Under the pieces are notes generated by a model, which searched no databases, had not been told where the DNA came from, and worked only from the letters and a program-made list of their open reading frames with translations. Position numbers and translations under genes: made by a program. Below are positions 27,301 to 33,346 of a stretch of 33,346 nt of DNA, piece by piece (position 1 is the first letter of the stretch; every line of letters begins with the position of its first letter). The stretch is from NCBI RefSeq assembly GCF_020320395.1, contig NZ_JAEDAH010000050.1, positions 1-33,346 on the forward strand, given 5' to 3'. Origin of the DNA: Thalassolituus marinus. Lineage in GTDB: Bacteria > Pseudomonadota > Gammaproteobacteria > Pseudomonadales > Oceanobacteraceae.

Positions 27301-27788
27301 AATCCGGTAAGACACCATCCGCCGATCTGGCGCTGAATCATGGTACCGAAGTCAACCTGCATATTCCGGCACTGATTCCGGCAGACTACCTGCCGGATGT
27401 AAATTCCCGTCTGACGCTATACAAGCGAATAGCCTCAGCAGCCGACGACACCGAGTTGAAAGAGCTGCAGGTAGAGATGATCGACCGTTTCGGTCTGTTG
27501 CCGGATGCGGTTAAGAACCTGTTCCGCCAGACCTCACTGAAACTGCGCCTGACGCCAATGGGCATTGCCAAACTGGATGCCGGTGACAGCAGCGGTCGTA
27601 TAGAATTCGCCGCCGAAACGAACATTAACCCGTTCGTACTGGTCAGACTGGTGCAGAGCAAGCCTGCTACCTTCAAGCTGGAAGGCGGACACACCTTGCG
27701 TTTCAGCCTGAATATGGCGAGTATCGAGCAGCGTTTTAATCAGATCGAACAGGTCATCAGCGAACTGCAGAAGGATCCCAACCTGTGA
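24330..27788 (+). CDS. mfd: Transcription-repair coupling factor Mfd
   Basis: ATP-dependent translocase that removes RNA polymerase stalled at DNA lesions and recruits UvrA. The 1152 residues have an N-terminal UvrB-homology module (about 1-340), a linker domain, an RNA-polymerase-interacting CarD-like domain (about 480-560, including PGAPVVHLDNGVGRYQGL), and two RecA-like motor domains with Walker A GDVGFGKTE at 632-640 and DEEH at 733-736. RGRVGRS, then the TRG-type region, and the C-terminal D7 domain follow. Length equals that of typical Mfd. ATG 24330 follows CAGGAG at seven bases; an overlapping ATG at 24326 is out of frame. It overlaps csiV by four bases. Confidence 0.98.
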   Translation: MTIPLSPELPARAAERRFWGNVTGASQAMSIASAAINHDGLTLVITNDPTSALRLEEEIRFYAGELPVLHFPDWEILPYDVFSPHQDIVSQRIATLSRLHDIRCGVLILPVSTLLHRLPPASFYQGETFVLDVGHTFNVDNTRRQLESAGYHCVDTVYEHGEFAVRGSIVDIFPMGQDAPFRIELFDDEIETLRTFDPESQRTLEKVDSIRILPAREFPLNTAAIRTFKSRWFDFFEHDPKACPVYTDVSGGIAPAGVEYYLPLFFNDDLGSLFDHLPAKTLVIHDAALENASVQFREDVEQRYESRRHDRLRPILTPAQLFLATDQLFAHLNNYPRIQWQSDSAPERAGSASVEMLPAADISVDSRLEQPLQRLQQWLNENKSQRVLFCAESAGRREALKELLGRISVRPTELESWQQFIGGDDALALIISPLDEGVHLRDPAISIITENQLFGQRIRQTRRRNKQKTDSELVIRDLSELKPGAPVVHLDNGVGRYQGLQTLEAGGQVNEFLVLEYAGNAKLYVPVSSLHLISRYGGAEEGAAPLNKLGTDKWAQAKRKAAEKIRDTAAELLDIYARREARKGFAFDEPDQDYQRFAAGFPYEETPDQQAAIDAVIGDMCSPRPMDRLVCGDVGFGKTEVAMRAAFMAVQSGKQVAVLVPTTLLAQQHYQNFADRFAEWPVKVDVLSRFKSAKETQLALDRMLEGKTDIVVGTHKLLQKDVQFDHLGLLIIDEEHRFGVQQKERIKALRAEVDILTLTATPIPRTLNMAMASIRDLSIIATPPAKRLSVKTFVRQQDEATSKEAILREILRGGQVYYLHNEVKSIEKTARELSELIPEARVIVAHGQMSERELEGVMSDFYHKRYNVLVCTTIIETGIDIPSANTIIIERADKFGLAQLHQLRGRVGRSHHQAYAYLLTPPPKSMTKDAEKRLEAISAAQDLGAGFMLATHDLEIRGAGELLGEEQSGQIETIGFTLYMEMLDQAVKAMKSGKTPSADLALNHGTEVNLHIPALIPADYLPDVNSRLTLYKRIASAADDTELKELQVEMIDRFGLLPDAVKNLFRQTSLKLRLTPMGIAKLDAGDSSGRIEFAAETNINPFVLVRLVQSKPATFKLEGGHTLRFSLNMASIEQRFNQIEQVISELQKDPNL

Positions 27789-28573
27789 CAAAGTACCAAC
27801 GTTTTATTCCCCTGCTGTTTTGCATTCTGCTGCCACTGAGCAGCCAGGCAGCGCCCTGGTACCGGGTTGAAATGATGCTCATCGCCTATGAAAGTGCCAG
27901 CGATATTGATCAGGAACTATGGTCCGATGCCCTGCCCGCTGCAGTTGATGACGGTGAAGAAATCCATCGTCCGGACTTCCAGTGGTGGCAGGCTCCAGCC
28001 ATGTATCGACAGATGCACAGTGCACTGTGGGCTGGCTTTGGTTTCGAGCAGATTCCTCAGTCTGCGCTGCCAGCACCATTTACCCCGCTGGAAAATCTGC
28101 GCCTCGCCGAAGAAGCAACACGCATTGATAAGCGCAAAGGTATGAAGGTCGTCTGGCATCAGGCCTGGATTGAACCGGTTCAGGAAGAAGGTCAGGCAAT
28201 CAAGCATCCGCTTAACCTGCGCACAGAAGACGAAATCGATATCGAAATTACCGGCAGCTTTGAATTGCACCGTAGCCGCTACCTGCATATTTCAACCGAC
28301 CTGACGGTGCAGCATTACCAGCTCAAAGGGAATGAAGCACTGCGCCAGTTACAGCTGCCGGAAAGCGACAGCCGCAGCGATTTCCGTCCACAACTGATGG
28401 CCGCAGCTAACATCGAGGCATCTTTAACAGAAGAAGATATGCCAGTACCCCTGCGGGCTGCCGAAGTTAAACAAACACGCCGTATGCGCAGTGGTGAATT
28501 GCATTATCTCGATCACCCGATGCTCGGGGTGGTTATCAAAGTCATTCCTATAGAAAGTGCTGAAGATCTGTAG
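27785..28573 (+). CDS. csiV: CsiV-family peptidoglycan-binding periplasmic protein
   Basis: A 262-residue exported protein. Residues 1-22 (MTKYQRFIPLLFCILLPLSSQA, cleavage after SQA) are a signal peptide. The mature part begins APWYRVEMMLIAYE and contains the family features FGFEQIPQSALPAPFTPLENLRLAEEATRI and the closing MRSGELHYLDHPMLGVVIKVIPIE. CsiV in Vibrio activates DncV-independent peptidoglycan processes and supports LpoA/PBP1a function; whether this protein does the same is inference. The start is GTG 27785, overlapping the mfd stop as GTGA, so it is translationally coupled to mfd. The neighbourhood mfd-csiV is conserved in gammaproteobacteria. Confidence 0.83.
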   Translation: MTKYQRFIPLLFCILLPLSSQAAPWYRVEMMLIAYESASDIDQELWSDALPAAVDDGEEIHRPDFQWWQAPAMYRQMHSALWAGFGFEQIPQSALPAPFTPLENLRLAEEATRIDKRKGMKVVWHQAWIEPVQEEGQAIKHPLNLRTEDEIDIEITGSFELHRSRYLHISTDLTVQHYQLKGNEALRQLQLPESDSRSDFRPQLMAAANIEASLTEEDMPVPLRAAEVKQTRRMRSGELHYLDHPMLGVVIKVIPIESAEDL

Positions 28574-28575
28574 AT

Positions 28576-28605
28576 AAAAAAATGGCCTCTGTTGAGGCCA
28601 TTTTT

Positions 28606-28607
<2 letters not shown>
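28576..28607. terminator. Bidirectional terminator between csiV and mtnP
   Basis: ATGGCCTC (28582-28589) pairs with GAGGCCAT (28594-28601) around TGTT, with seven As before and seven Ts after. It overlaps the mtnP stop by two bases. Confidence 0.92.
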
Positions 28608-29358
<751 letters not shown>

Positions 29359-29389
29359 TCAGCTCTTCAGACAAATAAGTAAATTAAAA

Positions 29390-30418
29390 TTAAAAATACG
29401 CGCTCAGTGTTGCCTGAGCCTGCAGATGACGATCGTCATCCTCGCGGAAAGCCGGCCCCTGCATATACTGCAAAGACAACGCTTGCTGGCCAGCGTTTTG
29501 TGCCTGCGCCACAGCCTCGAGTACTTGCTGAGCGCCATCGCGGTTATTACAAACCACCAGAGCATTGGCACCGGCAGCGATCGCAGCCTGCGCCCGCTCG
29601 GCGTAGCTACCGACACTGGCAGCTCCGGCCATGGTCAGGTCATCGCTGAAAATAACACCGGAGAAATTCATCTGCGCACGCAGAATCTGTTGCAGCCAAT
29701 GGCTGGAAAAGCCCGCCGTATTGTCGGCGTCAACCGCACTGTAAATCACATGAGCCGGCATAATACCGGCAATCTGCCGTGCCGCAATCAGATCACGAAA
29801 AGGCTGCAGATCCGTGTTCAGCTCTGCCAGTGGCCGGTCATCCTGGGGTAATTCAAGATGAGAGTCAGCAACCACCGCACCATGACCGGGAAAATGCTTC
29901 CCCACCGCAGCCATACCCGCCGCAGCCATACCCGCAATAAAGGCGCCGGCCAGCGCCGTAACAGCCTCGGCGGAGTGACCAAAGGCGCGATCACCAATAA
30001 CCTTTGAGCAGTCACGCTCAATATCCAGCACCGGGGCAAAGCTCAGATGCACACCACAGCGGCGAACCTCGTAAGCCATCAGCCAGCCAAGATTACGGGC
30101 AACGGTCAGCGCCTCGGCACTATTCGCCTGATACAGCGGCTCCAGCGCCATCATTGCTGGTAAACGGCTGAAACCATCACGGAAGCGCTGCACCCGTCCA
30201 CCCTCCTGATCAACGCACAACAGCAGATCCGGGCGTAACGCCAGGATTTCGCTTGTCAGCTCAGTCAGTTGCTGCGGGGACTGATAATTACGGGCAAAAA
30301 AGATAAGTCCACTGAGCGCCGGCTGCTGAATAAATTCTCGCTCGGCAGCCGTCAGACTAAGACCTTCGAGATCCGCGATAACACCAACCGCGCTGCAGTT
30401 GATTACAGGTTGCGACAT
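29390..30418 (-). CDS. nagZ: Beta-N-acetylhexosaminidase NagZ
   Basis: Cytosolic glycoside hydrolase family 3 enzyme that removes N-acetylglucosamine from anhydro-muropeptides during peptidoglycan recycling, so it influences AmpC-type beta-lactamase induction where present. The 342 residues contain the GH3 signature KHFPGHG (174-180) with the catalytic His/Asp pair extending to DSH (185-187), CVDQEGGRVQRF (68-79), and the nucleophile-bearing FSDDLTMAG (257-265). The start is ATG 30418 with GAGGA upstream; the frame is open to 30451 but the extra residues are not family-like. It overlaps the preceding YkuD-domain gene by 16 bases. Confidence 0.95.
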   Translation of the reverse strand: MSQPVINCSAVGVIADLEGLSLTAAEREFIQQPALSGLIFFARNYQSPQQLTELTSEILALRPDLLLCVDQEGGRVQRFRDGFSRLPAMMALEPLYQANSAEALTVARNLGWLMAYEVRRCGVHLSFAPVLDIERDCSKVIGDRAFGHSAEAVTALAGAFIAGMAAAGMAAVGKHFPGHGAVVADSHLELPQDDRPLAELNTDLQPFRDLIAARQIAGIMPAHVIYSAVDADNTAGFSSHWLQQILRAQMNFSGVIFSDDLTMAGAASVGSYAERAQAAIAAGANALVVCNNRDGAQQVLEAVAQAQNAGQQALSLQYMQGPAFREDDDRHLQAQATLSAYF

Positions 30419-30972
30419 GGAATCCTCGAAAAGCTGTGTTCCTGAATCCATACCTGGGTTCCGGGGCCCACCAGATCAAACAGCTCTATGATATCGGCGT
30501 TACGCATACGAATGCAGCCGTGCGACAGCGGTTCGCCCATTGGCTCAGAATCCGGCGTGCCGTGAATATAGATATAGCGGCGCATAGTATCGACACTACC
30601 AAGACGATTACGACCAATCTCCATACCCTGCAACCAGAGAATACGGCTCAGTATCCAGTCGCGCTGTGGTGCTGCAGAAGCAAGCTGCGGGCTGTAAATC
30701 TCGCCGGTAGCGCGGCGTCCGACAAACACGGCATTGGCCGGCTGACCTGCGCCAATACAGGCACGAATGCGATGCCAGCCACGCGGCGTGCAACCACTGC
30801 CCTGCTGTTCGCCGACACCGTTTAAAGCACTGGAGATGGTATACAGGTGACAAACACCTGAACTGGAGATACGCAGCTGCTGATCCGCAATTGAAATCTC
30901 AATCAGAGAGACATCCATTCCGGGGTTGGCAGCCGATGAAAGCGACAGCGGACCTGACTGCGCCATATTCAT
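30403..30972 (-). CDS. YkuD-domain protein, probable cytoplasmic L,D-carboxypeptidase (ElsL/LdtK-like)
   Basis: A 189-residue protein with an L,D-transpeptidase catalytic domain. The YkuD motif is complete: H137 in IHGTP, then SHGCIRMRN with S150, H151, G152, C153 (nucleophile) and R155. An upstream TPRGWHRIR (62-70) is also typical. The N-terminus MNMAQSGPLSLSSAANPG has no signal peptide or membrane helix. The absence of export and the overlap with nagZ suggest a cytoplasmic L,D-carboxypeptidase in muropeptide recycling, like ElsL (LdtK) of Acinetobacter baumannii. That role is inference; a periplasmic transpeptidase with an unrecognised export route cannot be excluded. ATG 30972 has AAGGA eight bases upstream. 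Confidence 0.82.
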   Translation of the reverse strand: MNMAQSGPLSLSSAANPGMDVSLIEISIADQQLRISSSGVCHLYTISSALNGVGEQQGSGCTPRGWHRIRACIGAGQPANAVFVGRRATGEIYSPQLASAAPQRDWILSRILWLQGMEIGRNRLGSVDTMRRYIYIHGTPDSEPMGEPLSHGCIRMRNADIIELFDLVGPGTQVWIQEHSFSRIPCRNL

Positions 30973-31014
30973 GTTCCATTCCTTTATGGGCCCCCTGCAG
31001 ACAGAGGACCTGAA

Positions 31015-31659
31015 TCAGACGGTCTGTTGCGGAGCGTTCAGACCAGATGCAAGGAAAGGTATCAATTTATCAACGACCTGCGCAATATCCGACGCCTTAC
31101 CCAGATCGTGAGCCGCCATAGCCGTCAGTGATTCGGCACCGGAAAGCGTGAATACCGTTGCACCAAGCGAGAAATGGATACGCCAGAAGCGGTCTTCATC
31201 CGACAGATCAGGTGTTGCCGCAGTGACCAGTGCCATATAGGTGCGAAACACCGCACCATATTCTTTCTGCAGGAAACGACGCAGATGACCCTGGCCCTGG
31301 GTATAAGCCAGCCCCAGCAGACGCATAAATATGCCCAGTCGGCGTGGGCTGTCGTGCCCGGCTTTCAGCGCAGTGTGAGACAGCAGCATCAGCAGCTCCT
31401 GCATATCCGGCGCTTCGCCATTCAGGCGCTGCTGTAATTCAGCCAGCGCTTCCTGCAGGCTTTCACTGAACGGGCCAAGGAATCGCGCAAACACTGCCTG
31501 AATCAGCGACTTCTTCGAACCGAAGTGATAATTCACCGCAGCCAGATTCACACCTGCCTTGGTGGTGATGTTGCGCAATGACGTCTCAGCGAAGCCACGC
31601 TCCGAAAACAGCTCTTCCGCCGCATTCAGAATATTTTTTACCGTATCTTTCTGTGCCAT
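31015..31659 (-). CDS. psrA: TetR-family fatty-acid-responsive regulator PsrA
   Basis: TetR-family repressor/activator of 214 residues. The N-terminal helix-turn-helix (ILNAAEELFSERGFAETSLR, then NITTKAGVNLAAVNYHFGSKKSL) is very close to what I recall of Pseudomonas PsrA, which senses long-chain fatty acids and controls beta-oxidation genes and rpoS. The C-terminal helical domain is the ligand/dimer domain. The start is ATG 31659 (MAQKDTV): the frame is open to 31749 but upstream residues are not family-like and contain the promoter. Synteny with nagZ and lexA (PA3005-PA3007) supports orthology. A palindromic operator lies over its promoter. The gene precedes the YkuD gene by 42 bases, so it may lead the recycling operon. 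Confidence 0.88.
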   Translation of the reverse strand: MAQKDTVKNILNAAEELFSERGFAETSLRNITTKAGVNLAAVNYHFGSKKSLIQAVFARFLGPFSESLQEALAELQQRLNGEAPDMQELLMLLSHTALKAGHDSPRRLGIFMRLLGLAYTQGQGHLRRFLQKEYGAVFRTYMALVTAATPDLSDEDRFWRIHFSLGATVFTLSGAESLTAMAAHDLGKASDIAQVVDKLIPFLASGLNAPQQTV

Positions 31660-31718
31660 AGCTATGGAATACCCGGACAAGCAGCTACGCACAGGCAGCC
31701 ATTTAAAAACAGTTGTTT

Positions 31719-31749
31719 CAAACATACGTTTAAAACGAGAAATGCGCAA
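31719..31749 (-). promoter_or_regulatory. psrA promoter with overlapping PsrA-type operator
   Basis: CAAACATACGTTTA (31719-31732) fits the PsrA consensus of a CAAAC half and a GTTTG-like half separated by four bases, and sits in a longer symmetry of GTTT.AAAC units. On the minus strand a candidate promoter, TTGCGC (31744-31749) with a 17-base spacer and TATGTT (31721-31726), has its -10 inside the operator, which fits autorepression. Confidence 0.6.
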
Positions 31750-31795
31750 TAGGAACTCCGCCTAAAGGATGATCAGCGGCAACTGATAAAAAAGG

Positions 31796-31848
31796 TTTAC
31801 ACAGTAAAAAATACTGTATACATTTACACCTACTGTATGGATTACCAG
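31796..31848 (+). promoter_or_regulatory. lexA promoter with two tandem LexA (SOS) boxes
   Basis: Box 2, CTGTATGGATTACCAG (31833-31848), has the exact CTG-N10-CAG frame. Box 1, CTGTATACATTTACAC (31814-31829), has CTG and the A/T core but ends CAC. A candidate promoter, TTTACA (31796-31801) and TACATT (31819-31824) with a 17-base spacer, is overlapped by box 1. Two boxes before lexA are common in proteobacteria. Confidence 0.82.
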
Positions 31849-31862
31849 ACTGGATAAGCATC

Positions 31863-32462
31863 ATGATTAAGCTTACGGCAAGACAACAGCAGGTACTGGA
31901 CCTGATCCGCTCGGCTCTGGAGGAAACCGGTTTTCCCCCTACCCGTGCAGAGATCGCCAAAGAGCTGGGCTTCCGTTCACCCAACGCCGCCGAAGAACAT
32001 CTCAAAGCACTGGCTCGTAAAGGCGCCATTGAGATGATGCCGGGCGCATCGCGTGGTATTCGCATTATTGAAGAGCAGGACCCGGGCCTGCCAATCGTCG
32101 GCCGGGTAGCTGCCGGCGAACCGATTCTGGCACAGGAACACATCGAGGATTACCTCGAGATTCCAACCAGCTTCTTCCGTCCCGCCGCTGACTTTCTGCT
32201 GGAAGTTCACGGCGACAGTATGAAGAAAATCGGCATCATGGACGGCGATTACATTGCCGTACATAAAGCAGAAACCGCCCGCAATGGTGAGATTGTTGTC
32301 GCCCGCGTAGACAATGAAGTCACTGTAAAGCGCTACGAGAAAAAGCGCAGCCAGGTGGTGCTGTATCCGGAAAATGATGACTACCAGCCGATCGAAGTTG
32401 ATCTGCAGTCACAGGATTTCGCTATTGAAGGTCTGTACGTCGGCGTTGTTCGCCGCCACTAA
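31863..32462 (+). CDS. lexA: SOS repressor LexA
   Basis: Repressor of the SOS regulon that self-cleaves when RecA filaments form. The 199 residues have an N-terminal winged helix-turn-helix ([40 protein letters not shown]) and a C-terminal peptidase domain. The cleavage site is A84-G85, the nucleophile S119 in GDSM and the general base K156 in VTVKRY, with numbering identical to E. coli LexA. ATG 31863 has only a weak ribosome site. It is autoregulated through two SOS boxes and divergent from psrA. sulA follows after 23 bases, probably in the same transcript. Confidence 0.98.
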   Translation: MIKLTARQQQVLDLIRSALEETGFPPTRAEIAKELGFRSPNAAEEHLKALARKGAIEMMPGASRGIRIIEEQDPGLPIVGRVAAGEPILAQEHIEDYLEIPTSFFRPAADFLLEVHGDSMKKIGIMDGDYIAVHKAETARNGEIVVARVDNEVTVKRYEKKRSQVVLYPENDDYQPIEVDLQSQDFAIEGLYVGVVRRH

Positions 32463-32485
32463 GTAACAGATAAAGGGGATTTGCA

Positions 32486-32914
32486 ATGCGTCAGTTAGCG
32501 TTAGGAATGGAAGAGCCTGGCCTGTCATTCAGCAGCCAGAGCCCTCAACGGTCATTACCGGCCGGCAGCATGACAGAGGTAATCGTCGGTGATGAGAGCG
32601 CTATTCAGCCTCTGCACCTGCTGCCTCTTCTGGCTCGTTGTAACGAGCAGAAGCGCTGGCTGATGTGGCTGAGCCCTAACCGCCCACTGAACAAGCAATG
32701 GCTCGAAACCATGGGCCTGCAGCAATCCCCGGTGATTCATATGGATCTTTGCGCCGAGACCCAGATGGCACTGTGCTGCCGCATTCTGGAAGCCGGCAAC
32801 AGCCATATGATTGTTGAATGGGACGGCCTGATCGGCACTGAACAGCGCCGTCACCTGCGCCAGCTGGCTCGGGAAACCGGCAGTCATATTGTGCTGATTC
32901 AGCGCGACCTGTAA
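32486..32914 (+). CDS. sulA: SulA-like cell division inhibitor
   Basis: SOS-induced inhibitor of FtsZ polymerisation, coupling DNA damage to a division block. The 142 residues show the family blocks MTEVIVGDESAIQPLHLLPL, KRWLMWLSPNRPLNKQWLE and SHMIVEWDGLIGTEQRRHLRQLARETGSH, with a RecA-like fold expected. ATG 32486 follows AAGGGG at eight bases. It lies directly after lexA without its own SOS box, so the lexA boxes should control both. Length is shorter than E. coli SulA (169) but fits the lexA-linked form. An IS element begins soon after the stop. Confidence 0.88.
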   Translation: MRQLALGMEEPGLSFSSQSPQRSLPAGSMTEVIVGDESAIQPLHLLPLLARCNEQKRWLMWLSPNRPLNKQWLETMGLQQSPVIHMDLCAETQMALCCRILEAGNSHMIVEWDGLIGTEQRRHLRQLARETGSHIVLIQRDL

Positions 32915-32950
32915 TTGCCATACGACCTGCTGACCACAGCCCATAAAAAA

Positions 32951-33346
32951 GGTTCATCGCATTTAAGCGTGAAAAATGAGAACGGCAGTAAAATCGGTTA
33001 AGTTTGCATTCGCCAAAACCCAAACAAAACCGACCACTGCCGATCCATGAATCCTAATCCGCTTACCCTTCTCTGGGAAGGCTTTGAGATCCAAAGCTAC
33101 CAACAGATTTCCTCCGATTCGCTCGTCATCCAGCTCCAACCTTCACCGAACCGTCAGTACCACTGCCGCCACTGCCTCCAATCGGCTTATCAAATGCATG
33201 ACCGCTCCATTCGGCGCATTCGTGAACGCGATATCGGCCCCTTCAAAGTCTGGCTTGATGTCCCCGTTGCCAGAGTCGCTTGCTCCCGTTGCGGCCCCAG
33301 GACAGAGCGTATTTCATGGCTTCCGGACAGATTACGCATGACCCGC
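32951..33346 (+). mobile_element. Left end of an ISL3-family insertion sequence (truncated by the window)
   Basis: The region after sulA changes character and encodes an ISL3-type transposase start. The left boundary is estimated: GGTTCATCGCATTTAAGCG from 32951 resembles an ISL3-type terminal repeat, but the other terminus and the target duplication lie outside the window, so the exact edge is uncertain. Confidence 0.55.
33047..33346 (+). CDS. ISL3-family transposase, N-terminal part (runs off the window)
   Basis: The frame from ATG 33047 is open for 100 codons to the last base with no stop. The product begins MNPNPLTLLWEGFEIQSYQQ and contains an ISL3-type zinc-finger region: C40-x2-C43, then the basic HDRSIRRIRERDIG, then C79-x2-C82 followed by GPRTERISWLPDRLRMTR. 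This matches the start of ISL3 transposases (zinc finger before helix-turn-helix); the DDE catalytic domain is beyond the window. Whether the element is intact cannot be told. Confidence 0.85.
   Translation, partial: MNPNPLTLLWEGFEIQSYQQISSDSLVIQLQPSPNRQYHCRHCLQSAYQMHDRSIRRIRERDIGPFKVWLDVPVARVACSRCGPRTERISWLPDRLRMTR

Overview
The window reads as a chromosome segment of a free-living, aerobic, probably marine gammaproteobacterium of Oceanospirillales/Pseudomonadales type. The basis is gene content and order only: a complete Na+-translocating NADH:quinone reductase operon (nqrABCDEF), lptF/lptG/pepA, a GAPDH with a long N-terminal extension, and the order gap-mfd-csiV-mtnP-nagZ-psrA-lexA-sulA. 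I recall essentially that order from Pseudomonas aeruginosa (PA3001 to PA3008). I could not run a search, so the genus is left open.

Layout. 1-4.2 kb is a lipid block: fadD (-) divergent from an AraC-type regulator (+), then a front-end-type fatty acid desaturase. 4.2-7.2 kb holds a degenerate DEDDh-exonuclease-like protein, a fructosamine kinase gene broken by one in-frame TAA, pdxH and an RDD membrane protein. 7.2-11.1 kb carries lptF-lptG (-) and divergent pepA (+), ending at a clear terminator. 11.2-15 kb is accessory: a nitroreductase, a three-gene operon (SDR, an unknown 121-aa protein, a HEPN-like protein) and an MpaB/DUF2236 oxygenase-like protein. 15.1-16.2 kb is an acyl-CoA delta-9-type desaturase with a coiled-coil tail. 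16.5-22.35 kb is the six-gene nqr operon. 22.7-24.1 kb is gap, divergent from mfd-csiV (24.3-28.6 kb). 28.6-31.66 kb is a minus-strand run psrA, YkuD-domain protein, nagZ, mtnP. 31.86-32.9 kb is lexA-sulA behind two tandem LexA boxes. The window ends inside the N-terminal part of an ISL3-type transposase.

How the genes fit together. Fatty acid metabolism recurs: activation (fadD), two different desaturases, and the fatty-acid-responsive repressor PsrA, which has a near-perfect palindromic operator over its own promoter. Cell-wall recycling appears as nagZ plus a YkuD-fold protein with no signal peptide, which fits a cytoplasmic L,D-carboxypeptidase of the ElsL type better than a periplasmic transpeptidase. 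DNA damage functions cluster as mfd and lexA-sulA. Envelope and energy functions are LptFG and Na+-NQR.

Most genes are ordinary housekeeping. I see no CRISPR array, tRNA, rRNA, prophage or clear defence island, and no gene-free stretch over 300 bases. The most unusual points are the YkuD/nagZ/psrA arrangement, the HEPN-like protein with its R and H exchanged, the nonsense-interrupted fructosamine kinase and the exonuclease-like protein lacking its motif I glutamate.
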